A stretch of DNA of 64,000 nucleotides from Mycolicibacter heraklionensis (GCF_019645815.1 NZ_CP080997.1:1492880-1556879); one strand, 5' to 3'; shown: positions 26,760-41,924, counted from the first letter of the stretch. Notes: generated by a model not told the origin, from the sequence alone. Program-made: numbers and translations.

Positions 26760-27158
26760 CTGACGTTGGTCGAGCAAGCCGAGCGGACCCAGGCCGGTGA
26801 TGTACCTGACGATGACGTCACGGCGATATATGCGGGATGTTTTGTCGCACGGCACGCGTTTAGGCGGCGGTGAGGCCGTTGCGGCGCAGGCCGCTGGCCG
26901 AACAAGATGATGGTGGGCCAGTACGAGTCCACGGGAGGCATGTCGTAGGCGAATTGGGCCACGGCGTTCTGTGGGGCGTGGGTAGGTCCTGGTCGGCGGC
27001 GTGGTAGACCCCACTGACAGGGCCTTATTGGTGGTCGTGGCAGAGGTTCCTTGCGTTCGGTCAATAGACCGGACGGACCGTGAGGAACTGCCGTTTCGAA
27101 ATGGCACGGGGGTCGCACGTAGCGTATGGGATGTACCGTTTACGCAGCTCATCGGTGG
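26760..27158. other. Intergenic region, no gene recognised
   Basis: About 400 bases between the M48 gene and tRNA-Arg. Codons are possible on the minus strand from about 27118 down, but codon use and hydropathy are not convincing and no family is recognised. It holds the palindrome TGACGTCA at 26814-26821. It could be an eroded gene or the boundary of the accessory block. I see no clear terminator. Confidence 0.4.
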
Positions 27159-27231
27159 TGCCCCCGGCAGGATTCGAACCTGCGACCTTCTGCTCCGGAG
27201 GCAGACGCTCTATCCCCTGAGCTACGGGGGC
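27159..27231 (-). tRNA. tRNA-Arg (anticodon CCG)
   Basis: 73 bases on the minus strand. The acceptor arms GCCCCCG and the matching 3' CGGGGGC pair, with discriminator A and no encoded CCA. The D arm contains AGCTCAGGGGATAGAGC, the anticodon loop is CT-CCG-GA, and the T arm contains GGTTCGAATCC. It decodes CGG. It lies 112 bases upstream of, and divergent from, argS, an arrangement also found in M. tuberculosis as I recall. Confidence 0.95.
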
Positions 27232-27343
27232 GCTCGCGTGATGCGGCGCCATGTGGGCTTTGACAGAGTAGCGCATCCACGCCCGGGCCCGAGAACCGGA
27301 CGGATTCGGGGCCTGACCACGTCAGACCATAGGATGGGGCCTC

Positions 27344-28990
27344 GTGACCCCCGCCGATCTGGCCGAATTGCTCAAGACCACCGCCACCGCGGTGCTGGCC
27401 GAGCACGACCTGGACACCGCCGCCATACCCGCGACGGTGACCGTCGAGCGGCCGCGCAACCCCGAACACGGTGATTACGCCACCAACCTGGCCCTGCAGC
27501 TGGGCAAGAAGGTGGGCGCCAACCCGCGTGAGCTGGCCGGATGGCTGGCCGAGGCGCTGGCGCAGGCCGACGGGATCGCCGCCGCCGAGATCGCTGGACC
27601 GGGCTTTGTGAACCTGCGCATCGAGGCCTCCGCGCAGGGCGCCGTCGTCGCCAACATCATCGCCGCCGGCGCCAACTACGGCCACTCCAACGAGTTCGGC
27701 GCGCTCAACGTCAACCTGGAGTTCGTCTCGGCCAACCCCACCGGCCCCATCCACATCGGAGGCACCCGCTGGGCCGCCGTCGGCGACGCACTCGGCCGGC
27801 TGCTGAGCACGCAGGGTGCCGCGGTCACCCGCGAGTACTACTTCAACGACCACGGCGCCCAGATCGACCGGTTCGCCAACTCGCTGATCGCCGCCGCCAA
27901 GGGCGAGCCGGCCCCCGAGGACGGCTACGCCGGCGCCTACATCACCGACATCGCGGCCCAAATCCAGGCCAAGGCCCCCGACGCCCTGAACAGCCCCGAC
28001 GCGCAGGAGACGTTCCGCGCAATCGGCGTCGACCTGATGTTCACCCACATCAAAAAGTCGCTGCATGAGTTCGGCACCGACTTCGACGTCTTCACCCACG
28101 AAGACTCGATGCACACCTCCGGCCGGGTCGAGCAGGCCATCGAACGGCTGCGCGCCAACGGCAACATCTACGAAAAAGACGGCGCCACCTGGCTGCGCAC
28201 CAGCGCCTACGGCGACGACAAGGACCGCGTCGTCATCAAGAGCGACGGCAAGCCCGCCTACATCGCCGGCGACCTGGCCTACTACCTGGACAAGCGCGAG
28301 CGCGGCTTCAACCTGTGCATCTACATGCTCGGCGCCGACCACCACGGCTACATCGCCCGGCTCAAGGCCGCCGCGGCGGCCTTCGGTGACGACCCGGCGA
28401 CCGTCGAGGTGCTGATCGGCCAGATGGTCAACCTGGTGCGCGACGGCCAGCCGGTCAAGATGAGCAAGCGTGCCGGCACCGTCATCACCCTCGATGACCT
28501 GGTCGAGGCTATCGGCGTGGACGCCTCCCGCTACAGCCTGATCCGCTCTTCGGTGGACACCCCGATCGACATCGACCTGGCGTTGTGGTCTTCGGCGAGC
28601 AACGAAAACCCGGTCTACTACGTGCAATACGCGCACGCCCGGCTCTCCGCTCTGGCCCGCAACGCCGCCGAACTGGGCCTGGCGCCGGACACCGGCAACC
28701 TCGGGCTGCTGCGCCACGACAAGGAAGGCGCGCTGATCCGCAACCTGGGCGAGTTCCCCCGGGTGCTGGAAACCGCTGCCGCACTGCGGGAACCGCACCG
28801 GGTCTGCCGCTACCTGGAAGACCTCGCCGGGGACTACCACCGGTTCTACGACAGCTGCCGGGTGCTGCCCCAAGGCGATGAAGAGCCGGGCGACCTGCAC
28901 GCCGCGCGGCTGGCGCTGTGTCAGGCCACCCGCCAGGTGATCGCCAACGGGCTGAGCATCCTCGGCGTGAGCGCACCGGAGCGGATGTGA
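27344..28990 (+). CDS. argS: Arginyl-tRNA synthetase
   Basis: A class I synthetase of 548 residues that charges tRNA-Arg. The N-terminal additional domain (residues 1-110) is followed by the HIGH-like motif in [14 protein letters not shown] and the KMSKR-like motif [11 protein letters not shown] near residue 375. The C-terminal anticodon-binding domain has [16 protein letters not shown] and [19 protein letters not shown]. The start GTG 27344 fits the family N-terminus [10 protein letters not shown]. Its stop overlaps the lysA start (GTGA), making it the first gene of the argS-lysA-hom-thrC-thrB run. Confidence 0.96.
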   Translation: MTPADLAELLKTTATAVLAEHDLDTAAIPATVTVERPRNPEHGDYATNLALQLGKKVGANPRELAGWLAEALAQADGIAAAEIAGPGFVNLRIEASAQGAVVANIIAAGANYGHSNEFGALNVNLEFVSANPTGPIHIGGTRWAAVGDALGRLLSTQGAAVTREYYFNDHGAQIDRFANSLIAAAKGEPAPEDGYAGAYITDIAAQIQAKAPDALNSPDAQETFRAIGVDLMFTHIKKSLHEFGTDFDVFTHEDSMHTSGRVEQAIERLRANGNIYEKDGATWLRTSAYGDDKDRVVIKSDGKPAYIAGDLAYYLDKRERGFNLCIYMLGADHHGYIARLKAAAAAFGDDPATVEVLIGQMVNLVRDGQPVKMSKRAGTVITLDDLVEAIGVDASRYSLIRSSVDTPIDIDLALWSSASNENPVYYVQYAHARLSALARNAAELGLAPDTGNLGLLRHDKEGALIRNLGEFPRVLETAAALREPHRVCRYLEDLAGDYHRFYDSCRVLPQGDEEPGDLHAARLALCQATRQVIANGLSILGVSAPERM

Positions 28991-30414
28991 ACGTCCACCC
29001 CGCGGGCCCCCGCCACGCCGAAGAGATCCAGCACGACGGACTTCCGCCGCGCCCCCAGACTCCGCAGCAGCTGCTGCAGCTGGCGCCGAACGTCTGGCCG
29101 CGCAACACCGTTCGCGGAGACGACGGCGTGACGCAGATCGCCGGGGTGAAGGTCACCGACCTGGCCGCCGAATTCGGCACCCCCCTGTTCGTCATCGACG
29201 AGGACGACTTCCGGGGCCGCTGCCGCGAGATCGCCGAGGCATTCGGTGGGGGCGACAACGTGCACTACGCCGCCAAAGCCTTCCTGTGTAGCGAGATCGC
29301 GCGCTGGATCGACCAAGAGGGCCTGTGTCTGGATGTCGCCACCGGAGGCGAGCTGGCTGTGGCCCTGCACGCCGGCTTCCCCGCTCAACGAATCACCTTG
29401 CACGGCAACAACAAATCCGTTGCCGAGCTGGAAACGGCGGTCAACGCCGGCGTCGGCCACATCGTGCTCGACTCGCTGATCGAGATCGACCGCCTCGACG
29501 CCGTCGCGGCGGCCGCCGGTGTGGTGCAGGACGTGCTGGTGCGCGTCACCGTCGGTGTCGAGGCCCACACCCACGAGTTCATCTCAACGGCCCACGAAGA
29601 CCAGAAGTTCGGGCTGTCGCTGGCCAGCGGTGCGGCAATGGACGCCATCAGAAAGGTGTTCGCCACCCAAAGCCTGCGCCTGATCGGGCTGCACAGCCAC
29701 ATCGGCTCGCAGATCTTCGACGTCGCCGGCTTCGAGTTGGCCGCGCACCGGGTCATCGGGCTGCTGCGCGACGTGGTCGCCGAGTTCGGTGTCGACAAGA
29801 CCGCGCAGCTCTCGGTCATCGACCTGGGTGGGGGACTGGGCATCTCGTATCAGCCGCAGGACGACCCGCCGCCGATGGCCGAGCTGGCCGGCAAGCTGGC
29901 CGCGATCGTGCGCGACGAGTCCGCGGCGGTGGGCCTGCCCACCCCGCAGCTGGTCGTCGAACCCGGTCGGGCCATCGCCGGGCCGGGCACCATCACGCTC
30001 TATGAGGTCGGCACCGTCAAGGATGTCGCCGTCAGCGCCACCGGACATCGCCGCTACGTCAGCGTCGACGGCGGCATGAGCGACAACATCCGTCCGGCGC
30101 TGTACGACGCGCACTACGACGTGCGCCTGGTGTCGCGCACCCTAGACGGGTCAGAAGCCCTGCCGGAGCTGGCGCGCATCGTCGGCAAGCACTGCGAGAG
30201 CGGCGACATCATCGTCCGCGACACCTGGGTGCCCGAAGGCATGGTTCCCGGCGACCTGATCGCCGTGGCCGCCACCGGCGCCTACTGTTACTCGATGTCG
30301 AGCCGGTACAACCTGCTCACCCGCCCGGCGGTGGTGGCGGTACGTGACGGGAACGCCCGACTTATGCTGCGCCGGGAGACCGTCGAAGACCTGATCAGCC
30401 TGGAGGTGGGGTAG
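28987..30414 (+). CDS. lysA: Diaminopimelate decarboxylase
   Basis: Last step of lysine synthesis, converting meso-diaminopimelate to lysine with PLP. It has 475 residues. The PLP lysine is K97 in YAAKAF, and [17 protein letters not shown] and EPGRAIAGP mark the alanine-racemase-like barrel. [10 protein letters not shown] near the C-terminus supplies the Cys of the partner active site in the dimer. The N-terminal extension [17 protein letters not shown] is typical of mycobacteria. GTG 28987 overlaps the argS stop. Confidence 0.96.
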   Translation: MNVHPAGPRHAEEIQHDGLPPRPQTPQQLLQLAPNVWPRNTVRGDDGVTQIAGVKVTDLAAEFGTPLFVIDEDDFRGRCREIAEAFGGGDNVHYAAKAFLCSEIARWIDQEGLCLDVATGGELAVALHAGFPAQRITLHGNNKSVAELETAVNAGVGHIVLDSLIEIDRLDAVAAAAGVVQDVLVRVTVGVEAHTHEFISTAHEDQKFGLSLASGAAMDAIRKVFATQSLRLIGLHSHIGSQIFDVAGFELAAHRVIGLLRDVVAEFGVDKTAQLSVIDLGGGLGISYQPQDDPPPMAELAGKLAAIVRDESAAVGLPTPQLVVEPGRAIAGPGTITLYEVGTVKDVAVSATGHRRYVSVDGGMSDNIRPALYDAHYDVRLVSRTLDGSEALPELARIVGKHCESGDIIVRDTWVPEGMVPGDLIAVAATGAYCYSMSSRYNLLTRPAVVAVRDGNARLMLRRETVEDLISLEVG

Positions 30415-30416
30415 AA

Positions 30417-31747
30417 GTGTCCGGTTCGCAGGTGTCCGGAGCCCCGGTAGGGGTGGCAGTTCTCGGCTTGGGCAACGTCGGCAGCGAAGTCGTCCGCATC
30501 CTCGAGGCCAGCGCTGATGATCTGGCCGCCCGTATCGGTGCGCCCCTGGTGCTGCGCGGGGTCGGGGTGCGCCGGGTGGCGGCCGACCGCGGCGTGCCGG
30601 TGGAGTTGCTGACCGACGACATCGACAGTCTGGTGTCGCGCAGCGACGTCGACATCGTCGTGGAACTGATGGGCCCGGTCGAGCCGGCCCGCAAGGCGAT
30701 CCTGTCGGCGATCGCGCACGGCAAATCCGTCGTCACCGCCAACAAGGCCCTGCTGTCACGATCCACCGGGGAGCTGGCCGAGGCCGCCGAGAACGCGCGG
30801 GTGGACCTGTACTTCGAGGCCAGCGTCGCCGGCGCCATCCCGGTCATCCGGCCGCTGACCCAGTCGCTGGCCGGCGACACCGTGTTGCGGGTGGCGGGCA
30901 TCGTCAACGGCACCACCAACTACATCCTGTCCGAAATGGACTCCACCGGCGCCGACTACACCGCCGCGCTGGCCGACGCCAGTGCGCTGGGCTACGCCGA
31001 GGCCGACCCGACAGCCGACGTGGAGGGCTACGACGCCGCCGCCAAGGCCGCGATCCTGGCGTCGATCGCGTTCCACACCCGGGTCACCGCCGACGACGTG
31101 TACCGCGAGGGCATCACCAGCATCAGCCCGGCCGACTTCACCACGGCACGGGCGTTGGGCTGCACCATCAAGCTGCTGGCGATCTGCGAGCGCATCACCA
31201 CAAGTGATGGGCAACAGCGGGTTTCGGCCCGGGTGTACCCCGCGCTGGTACCGCTGAGCCATCCGCTGGCCACCGTCAACGGGGCCTTCAACGCGGTGGT
31301 GGTCGAAGCCGAGGCGGCCGGCCGGCTGATGTTCTACGGCCAGGGCGCCGGCGGTGCGCCGACCGCATCGGCGGTCACCGGCGATCTGGTGATGGCCGCC
31401 CGCAACCGGGTGCAGGGCGGGCGCGGGCCGCGGGAGTCCAAGTACGCCCAGCTGGCCATCGCACCCATCGGCGACGTGCAGACCCGCTACTACGTGAGCA
31501 TGGACGTCGCCGACAAGCCGGGTGTGCTGTCCACGGTGGCAGCCGAATTCGCCGCCCACGGGGTGAGCATCGCCGAGGTGCGCCAGGAGGGCGTGGCCGA
31601 CAACGAGGGCCAGCTGATCGGCGCTCGGATCGTGGTGGTCACCCACCGGGCTGCCGACGCAGCATTGTCGAAAACCGTTGCGGCGCTGGCTGACCTGGAC
31701 GCCGTCCAGCGGATCGCCAGCGTGCTACGACTGGAAGGAACAGACCA

Positions 31748-31751
<4 letters not shown>
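30417..31751 (+). CDS. hom: Homoserine dehydrogenase
   Basis: Reduces aspartate semialdehyde to homoserine for threonine, methionine and isoleucine synthesis. It is a 444-residue protein with an N-terminal Rossmann fold ([17 protein letters not shown]), the catalytic region [14 protein letters not shown] and [21 protein letters not shown], and a C-terminal ACT domain ([20 protein letters not shown]) for feedback control, probably by threonine. GTG 30417 is 2 bases after the lysA stop. Its own stop overlaps thrC. It is called thrA in some mycobacterial annotations. Confidence 0.96.
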
Positions 31752-33777
<2,026 letters not shown>

Positions 33778-33797
33778 GGCGCGCCGCGCAGTATCTG

Positions 33798-34042
33798 TTG
33801 CGTCGAGCAAAGAAGCGGGCTATCCTCGGTCCCGTCCCGCATTCGCGGCATCAGCACCTGAATCAGACTGCGATGTCAACCGGGATGCCACCAAATTCTT
33901 CCCGTAGCTGACGGTTTGTGTTACGACGCCGTCGATACGGGCTACACCGTTACACAGTCGACGGTGACACGCACTCGGCGAGTCCGCTGAATGCAACCAA
34001 ACCCCTCGCGTGAGAAAACCGACGAGGGAAGAAAGGAAATCC
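33798..34042 (+). promoter_or_regulatory. Probable rho promoter and leader
   Basis: TTGCGT (33798-33803) and TATCCT (33821-33826) are separated by 17 bases, a good SigA-type promoter between thrB and rho. A start near 33833 would give a leader of about 210 bases before the GTG, with GAAAGGA as the ribosome-binding site. Long leaders allow Rho to control its own synthesis in other bacteria. That this happens here is inference. Confidence 0.55.
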
Positions 34043-36058
34043 GTGACCGAAACGGACCTCTTCACGGCTGAAGGCAGCACCGACCAGGAATCGCTGTCAA
34101 CCCCCCCGAGCACTCCCGAGACCAGCCAGGACGTCGCCGCCGGCGGCAGTGACGCCGCGCCGTCCGCTCCGGAGACCGCGTCGGAGCCGGCCACCACCGA
34201 GTCCGCTCCCGCTCCCGCTCCCGCTTCGGCGCCCGAAGCGTCGGCGCCCGAAAACGGTGCTGCCCCCTCCGACGGCTCGCTGTCGGCGATGGTGCTGCCC
34301 GAACTGCGGGCACTGGCCAACCGCGTCGGTGTCAAGGGCTCCTCCGGGATGCGCAAGAGCGAACTGATCGCCGCGATCCGCGAGGTCGGCGGCAACGGCG
34401 GGAACGCTTCTGACGCCCAGCCCAGCGCCGAACAGCCCGCCAACGGCGCGGCCAACGGTGCCGAGCCCGCCCCGGCCAACGAGGCGGATGCCCCCGCGGC
34501 GCCGCCCCGCCGCGAACGCCGCGGCTCCAACCGTGCGACCGGCGCACCCGCCGCCAACGACGGAGAGCCCGAGAAGCCCGCCGAGCAGGACAAGCCCGCC
34601 GAGGCCGACGCCCAGGGTGAGTCGCGCAAGCAGGGCCGGAACGAGGACAAGGCTGACAAGGCCGAGCAGTCCGGTGCACGCCGTGAGCGTGAGGGCGCCA
34701 AGGGCGAGCCCAAAACCGACTCCAAAACCGACGACGCCGCGCAGTCCAAGCGCGACGACCAGGGCGGCGACCAGTCCAACCGGGGCGGTGGCGACGACGA
34801 CGACCGCGGTGGCCGTCGCGGCCGCCGTTTCCGTGACCGGCGTCGCCGTGGCGAACGTGGCAGCGAAGGCGGCGGCGGTGGCGAGCGCAACGACGCCGAG
34901 CTGCGCGAGGACGACGTCGTCCAGCCGGTCGCCGGCATCCTCGACGTGCTGGACAACTACGCGTTCGTGCGTACCTCCGGCTACCTGGCCGGCCCCAACG
35001 ACGTCTACGTCTCGATGAACATGGTCCGCAAGAACGGGCTGCGCCGTGGTGACGCGGTGACCGGCGCCGTGCGGGTGGCCCGGGACGGCGACCAGCCCAA
35101 CCAGCGGCAGAAGTTCAACCCGCTGGTGCGGTTGGACTCGGTCAACGGCGGCCCGGTTGAAGAGGCCCGGAACCGTCCGGACTTCACCAAGCTGACCCCG
35201 CTCTACCCGAACCAGCGGCTGCGTTTGGAGACCTCCGGGGAGAAGCTGACCACCCGGATCATCGACCTGATCATGCCGATCGGCAAGGGGCAGCGCGCGC
35301 TGATCGTGTCGCCGCCCAAGGCCGGTAAGACCACGATCATGCAGGACATCGCCAACGCGATCACCCGCAACAACCCGGAGTGCCACCTGATGGTGGTGCT
35401 GGTCGACGAGCGTCCTGAAGAAGTCACCGACATGCAGCGCTCGGTCAAGGGTGAGGTCATCGCCTCGACCTTCGACCGGCCGCCGTCAGACCACACCCAG
35501 GCCGCCGAGCTGGCCATCGAGCGGGCCAAGCGCCTGGTCGAGCAGGGCAAGGACGTGGTCGTACTGCTGGACTCGATCACCCGGCTGGGTCGTGCCTACA
35601 ACAACGCCTCCCCGGCGTCGGGCCGCATCCTGTCCGGTGGTGTGGACTCCACCGCGCTCTACCCGCCCAAGCGGTTCCTGGGCGCGGCCCGCAACATCGA
35701 GGACGGCGGTTCGCTGACCATCATCGCCACCGCGATGGTGGAGACCGGCTCCACCGGTGACACGGTGATCTTCGAAGAGTTCAAGGGCACCGGCAACGCC
35801 GAGCTCAAGCTGGACCGCAAGATCGCCGAGCGCCGGGTGTTCCCGGCCGTCGACGTCAACCCGTCGGGCACCCGCAAGGACGAGCTGCTGCTCTCGCCGG
35901 ACGAGTTCGCGATCGTGCACAAGCTGCGTCGCCTGCTGTCCGGTCTGGACTCGCATCAGGCCATCGACCTGTTGATGAGTCAGCTGCGCAAGACCAAGAA
36001 CAACTACGAGTTCCTGGTGCAGGTGTCCAAGACCACGCCGGGAATGGACAACGACTGA
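34043..36058 (+). CDS. rho: Transcription termination factor Rho
   Basis: Hexameric RNA helicase that ends transcription. It has 671 residues, far longer than E. coli Rho (419), because of an actinobacterial N-terminal insertion. Residues 1-85 are Ser/Pro/Ala rich, followed by a SAP-like segment ([20 protein letters not shown]). Residues about 150-285 are highly charged and end in Arg/Gly/Asp-rich sequence ([20 protein letters not shown]). The RNA-binding and ATPase core follows, with Walker [18 protein letters not shown] near residue 424 and Walker [17 protein letters not shown]. The start is GTG 34043, giving [14 protein letters not shown], as in M. tuberculosis. Confidence 0.96.
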   Translation: MTETDLFTAEGSTDQESLSTPPSTPETSQDVAAGGSDAAPSAPETASEPATTESAPAPAPASAPEASAPENGAAPSDGSLSAMVLPELRALANRVGVKGSSGMRKSELIAAIREVGGNGGNASDAQPSAEQPANGAANGAEPAPANEADAPAAPPRRERRGSNRATGAPAANDGEPEKPAEQDKPAEADAQGESRKQGRNEDKADKAEQSGARREREGAKGEPKTDSKTDDAAQSKRDDQGGDQSNRGGGDDDDRGGRRGRRFRDRRRRGERGSEGGGGGERNDAELREDDVVQPVAGILDVLDNYAFVRTSGYLAGPNDVYVSMNMVRKNGLRRGDAVTGAVRVARDGDQPNQRQKFNPLVRLDSVNGGPVEEARNRPDFTKLTPLYPNQRLRLETSGEKLTTRIIDLIMPIGKGQRALIVSPPKAGKTTIMQDIANAITRNNPECHLMVVLVDERPEEVTDMQRSVKGEVIASTFDRPPSDHTQAAELAIERAKRLVEQGKDVVVLLDSITRLGRAYNNASPASGRILSGGVDSTALYPPKRFLGAARNIEDGGSLTIIATAMVETGSTGDTVIFEEFKGTGNAELKLDRKIAERRVFPAVDVNPSGTRKDELLLSPDEFAIVHKLRRLLSGLDSHQAIDLLMSQLRKTKNNYEFLVQVSKTTPGMDND

Positions 36059-36209
36059 TCGCCTGAACCCCGTGGAATAACGGGGGAGCCTCCCGGCGTT
36101 TTGGGGGGCGCTGGCGTAGCTGGCATAATCGAACACCTCAGGTTCCGGTTCACGTCCGCCCCACATTCGAAGGCGGGCGACCCGGCGGCCCACGATTGAA
36201 GAGGACATC

Positions 36210-36452
36210 ATGAAGACTGGCATTCACCCCGCCTACGGCGAGACCACCGTGGTCTGCGGTTGTGGGAACTCCTTCACCACCCGTAGCACCAAGGAGAGCG
36301 GCCACATCGTGGTCGAGGTCTGCTCGCAGTGCCACCCGTTCTACACCGGCAAGCAGAAGATCCTCGACAGCGGCGGCCGCGTCGCGCGCTTCGAGAAGCG
36401 CTACGGCAAGCGCAACGCCGGCGCCGCAGCAGCTGCAGCCGACGACAAGTAG
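36210..36452 (+). CDS. rpmE: 50S ribosomal protein L31, zinc-binding type
   Basis: An 80-residue ribosomal protein. The zinc ligands CxC (residues 16 and 18) and CSQC (38 and 41) are all present, so this is the C+ form; a C- paralogue, used under zinc limitation in mycobacteria, would be elsewhere. The C-terminus is Ala-rich ([10 protein letters not shown]). It sits between rho and prfA, and is followed by a strong hairpin at 36461-36497. Confidence 0.96.
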   Translation: MKTGIHPAYGETTVVCGCGNSFTTRSTKESGHIVVEVCSQCHPFYTGKQKILDSGGRVARFEKRYGKRNAGAAAAAADDK

Positions 36453-36460
36453 CTCCCTCA

Positions 36461-36497
36461 CCGACGCCCGGAACGTGTCAACACGTCCGGGCGTCGG
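36461..36497 (+). terminator. Strong hairpin after rpmE
   Basis: CCGACGCCCGGA and its complement TCCGGGCGTCGG close a stem that continues as CGTG/CACG around a TCAA loop, with nearly every base paired. It lies 8 bases after the rpmE stop and before the prfA ribosome-binding site. There is no U-tract. It could partly end the rpmE transcript or set different expression of rpmE and prfA. Confidence 0.65.
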
Positions 36498-36521
36498 CTT
36501 GCGTTCGGGGATGGAGGTGAG

Positions 36522-37594
<1,073 letters not shown>

Positions 37595-37598
<4 letters not shown>

Positions 37599-38452
37599 GC
37601 CGCATACGGGACGCGATCGACTCCGCTGCAGCGCTTTTCGCTGATGCCGGGATTGACTCCGCCCGCTACGACGCTGAAGAGCTCGCTGCCCATGTGGCTG
37701 GTACCGATCGCGGCCGGCTGGCGCTGCTGGATCCACCCGACGACGAGTTCTTCGGGCGTTACCGGGAATTGGTCGCCGCACGCAGCTCCCGTATCCCGCT
37801 GCAGCACCTGATCGGCACCGCGGCGTTCGGCCCGGTGCTGCTGCAGGTCGGCCCGGGGGTGTTCATCCCGCGGCCGGAGACCGAAGCCATGCTCGACTGG
37901 GTGCTGAAACAGGCTGTGGCCCAACCGCTCGGCGCTCACCCGGTGATCGTCGACGCCTGTACCGGTTCCGGTGCGTTGGCGATCGCGCTGTCCCGGAGTT
38001 TTCCCGGCGCCCGGGTGCTCGCCGTCGAGGACTCCGAGCCGGCCTTGGACTACGCACGACGCAACTGCGCGGGAACGTCGGTGGAGCTGATCGGCGCCGA
38101 CGTGACCACGCCGGCGCTGCTGTCGGAGCTCGACGGTCGGGTCGATGTGATAGTCAGCAACCCGCCCTACATCCCCGAAGGCGCGGATCTAGATCCTGAA
38201 GTGGCCCAGCACGATCCGGAGCATGCGTTGTTCGGCGGACCCGACGGGATGTCGGTGATCACCCCGCTGGCCGATCTCGCGGCGCGGCTGCTTCGCCCCG
38301 GCGGATGGTTCGCCGTTGAGCACGACGACACCACGGCGACGGCCACAGTCCAAACTGTGCGCGGCACTGGATTTTTCGATGAGGTGATTTCCCGGCCCGA
38401 CCTGACTGGGCGGCTCCGGTTCGTGACGGCGATCAGGAACGACCAACCATGA
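37595..38452 (+). CDS. prmC: Release factor glutamine methyltransferase
   Basis: SAM-dependent enzyme that methylates the Gln of the GGQ motif in release factors. It has 285 residues. It has an N-terminal helical domain, [17 protein letters not shown], the SAM loop [16 protein letters not shown] and the catalytic NPPY at residues 189-192. The GTG start 37595 overlaps the prfA stop and the stop overlaps the next gene's ATG, so the three are coupled. Also known as hemK. Confidence 0.95.
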
Positions 38453-39108
38453 CAGAGGTTTTCGACTGCACCGACGCCGACCAGCGTACGGCCGGAATCG
38501 CAGCGGCGATCGACGCTGTGCGTGGCGGCCGTCTGGTGGTGCTGCCGACCGACACCGTCTACGGGATCGGCGCCGACGCCTTCAACGCCGCTGGGGTGAC
38601 GGCGCTGCTGGCTGCTAAACGACGCGGCCGCGACATGCCGGTCGGCGTGCTGGTGGGGTCGTGGAACTCCATCGACGGGCTGGCCCTGATCGTGCCCGAC
38701 ACCGCCCGTGAACTGATCCGTGCGTTCTGGCCGGGTGCGCTGAGCCTGATCGTCACCCAGGCCCCGTCGCTGCAGTGGGACCTCGGCGAAGCCCGCGGCA
38801 CCGTCATGGTGCGCATGCCGCTGCATCCGGTGGCCCTGGAGATCCTCAAAGCGGTGGGTCCGATGGCGGTGTCCAGCGCCAACGTCTCCGGTGGGTCGCC
38901 CGCCGTCGAGGCCGCCGAGGCGCAAAGCCAACTGGGGGAGTCCGTCGAGGTCTACCTCGACGCGGGCCCCGCCGAACAGGGCGCGGCATCGACGATCGTG
39001 GATCTGACCGGCCCCGCGCCGCGGATCGTGCGGACCGGACCGGTCACCGCCGAACAGATCGGCGCCGTGCTGGGACTCGATCCGGACTCGTTGACGGGGA
39101 CTCCGTGA
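38449..39108 (+). CDS. L-threonylcarbamoyladenylate synthase (Sua5/YrdC/YciO family)
   Basis: Probably makes threonylcarbamoyl-AMP for the universal t6A37 tRNA modification. It has 219 residues. The YrdC fold signatures are GGRLVVLPTDTVYGIGADAF, LLAAKRRGRDMPVGVLVG and FWPGALSLIV, with MAVSSANVSGGSP at the nucleotide site. Start ATG 38449 overlaps the prmC stop, and the stop overlaps wecA. The short form lacks the Sua5 C-terminal domain, so TsaC is also a fair name. Confidence 0.88.
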   Translation: MTEVFDCTDADQRTAGIAAAIDAVRGGRLVVLPTDTVYGIGADAFNAAGVTALLAAKRRGRDMPVGVLVGSWNSIDGLALIVPDTARELIRAFWPGALSLIVTQAPSLQWDLGEARGTVMVRMPLHPVALEILKAVGPMAVSSANVSGGSPAVEAAEAQSQLGESVEVYLDAGPAEQGAASTIVDLTGPAPRIVRTGPVTAEQIGAVLGLDPDSLTGTP

Positions 39109-40283
39109 CCAGCCTGCTGGCGCTGGCCGACCGCGGTGCCGGCGTACCGCTGCGTGAGCTGGCGCTGGTCGGACTGACCGCGGCGATCATCACCTACTTC
39201 ACCACCGGGCCCGTGCGCTGGATGGCCACCCGCATCGGCGCCGTTGCCTACCCGCGCGAACGCGATGTCCATGTGCAGCCCACACCGCGGATGGGCGGGC
39301 TGGCGATGTACGTCGGCATCGTCGCCGGGATCTTCCTGGCCTCGCAGCTGCCGGCGCTGACGCGTGGCTTCGTCTACTCCACGGGCATGCCGGCGGTGGT
39401 GCTGGCCGGCGGCGTCATCATGGGAATCGGTCTGCTCGACGACAAGTGGGGCCTGGATGCCCTGACCAAGTTCGCCGGCCAGATCACCGCGGCCAGCGTG
39501 CTGGTCACCATGGGCGTGGCCTGGAGTGTGCTGTACATCCCGATCGGCGGCGTCGGCACCGTGGTGCTCGATCAGGTCTCGTCGATCCTGCTCACGCTCG
39601 CGCTGACGGTGTCGATCGTCAACGCGATGAACTTCGTCGATGGCCTCGACGGTCTGGCTGCCGGCCTGGGACTGATCACCGCACTGGCGATCTGCATGTT
39701 CTCCGTCGGCGTCCTGCAGGACCACGGCGGCGACGTGCTGTTCTACCCGCCGGCGTTGATCTCGGTGGTCTTGGCCGGGGCCTGCTTGGGCTTCCTGCCG
39801 CACAATTTCAGTCCCGCGAAGATCTTCATGGGCGACTCGGGCTCGATGCTGATCGGACTGATGCTGGCCGCGGCGTCCACCACGGCAGCCGGGCCGATCT
39901 CGCAAACCGCCTACGGCGCGCGCGACGTCTTCGCGCTGCTCTCGCCGTTCCTGCTGGTGGCGGCGGTGATGTGCGTGCCGGCGCTGGACGTCCTGCTGGC
40001 GATCATCCGGCGCACGCGCGCCGGGCTGAGCCCGTTCAGTCCGGACAAGATGCACCTGCACCACCGGCTGCTGCAGATCGGCCACTCCGATCGCCGGGTG
40101 GTGCTGCTGATCTACTTGTGGACGGCGATCGTCGCATTCGGGGCGGCCGGCACCATCTTCTTCGACCCGCGCTACACCGGGGCGGTGATGTTGGGTGCGA
40201 TGCTCGTCGCGATTGTCGTTACGCTCATCCCGTTGCTACGCCGGGGCAGCGACCCGGAAGACGACCCCTACGACGCGCGGTAG
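39105..40283 (+). CDS. wecA: Decaprenyl-phosphate GlcNAc-1-phosphate transferase
   Basis: Membrane enzyme that starts the arabinogalactan linker by moving GlcNAc-1-P from UDP-GlcNAc to decaprenyl phosphate. It has 392 residues from GTG 39105, which overlaps the upstream stop. About eleven membrane helices are seen. Family motifs: HVQPTPRMGGLAMY, GLLDDKWGL, NAMNFVDGLDGLAAG (catalytic Asp) and FMGDSGSMLIGLML, then LSPFSPDKMHLHHRLLQIGH with the HIHH-like loop. Called rfe in M. tuberculosis. Confidence 0.95.
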   Translation: MTSLLALADRGAGVPLRELALVGLTAAIITYFTTGPVRWMATRIGAVAYPRERDVHVQPTPRMGGLAMYVGIVAGIFLASQLPALTRGFVYSTGMPAVVLAGGVIMGIGLLDDKWGLDALTKFAGQITAASVLVTMGVAWSVLYIPIGGVGTVVLDQVSSILLTLALTVSIVNAMNFVDGLDGLAAGLGLITALAICMFSVGVLQDHGGDVLFYPPALISVVLAGACLGFLPHNFSPAKIFMGDSGSMLIGLMLAAASTTAAGPISQTAYGARDVFALLSPFLLVAAVMCVPALDVLLAIIRRTRAGLSPFSPDKMHLHHRLLQIGHSDRRVVLLIYLWTAIVAFGAAGTIFFDPRYTGAVMLGAMLVAIVVTLIPLLRRGSDPEDDPYDAR

Positions 40284-40398
40284 TAGCACCGTCTAAGATG
40301 GTGTTGTAGGTGGTTCCACAAGGCGTTCGGGCATCCGATACGCTCGGCGGGCGACTTCACGACAGTGACGCAGGGCAGATTCAGATTGGGGTGAGGCG

Positions 40399-40837
40399 GT
40401 GACGACACCAGCGCAGGATGCGCCGTTGGTGTTGCCGTCGGTGGTGTTCCAGCCGATTCGGCTGTCACTGATCTGTGTCGCTCTGACCGCAGCCGCCGTT
40501 GCTGCGGCTGCTCAATTCGGCCGACCGCTCTTCGGAGTGTTCTTCGGGCTGGGTCTGGCACTCGGCCTGGGCAACGCCCTGCTGATTCGCCGGTCGGCGC
40601 TGAAGATCACCGCCTCCGACCATCCGCTGAAGAAGAAGATGGCGCTGAACTCGGCGTCTCGTCTTCTGGTCATCAGCGCGATCGGCCTGGCTATCGCTTA
40701 CCAGTTCCGTCCAGAGGGCCTCGGCGCGCTGTTCGGATTGGCCTTGTTCGAGGTAGTGCTGGTGCTGACCACCATGCTGCCAGTGGTAAAAAAGCTCCGC
40801 GCGCAAGCGTCAGAGTCCGGCGCTGAAGGGACGGAAA

Positions 40838-40845
<8 letters not shown>
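40399..40845 (+). CDS. atpI: ATP synthase operon membrane protein AtpI
   Basis: A 148-residue membrane protein with about four helices ([66 protein letters not shown]). It is the first gene of the atp operon and corresponds to Rv1303. AtpI proteins are thought to help assemble the c-ring or import magnesium. The GTG start 40399 is chosen from GAGG upstream. Its last 8 bases overlap atpB. The 115 bases before it separate it from wecA and probably contain the operon promoter. Confidence 0.88.
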
Positions 40846-41915
<1,070 letters not shown>

Positions 41916-41924
41916 CGCAACACG

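Noticed and set aside
36061..36110. A GGGAG/CTCCC hairpin with TTTT after rho
   Set aside because: The stem is only five pairs with a short loop and the T-run is interrupted by G. Too weak to call a terminator.
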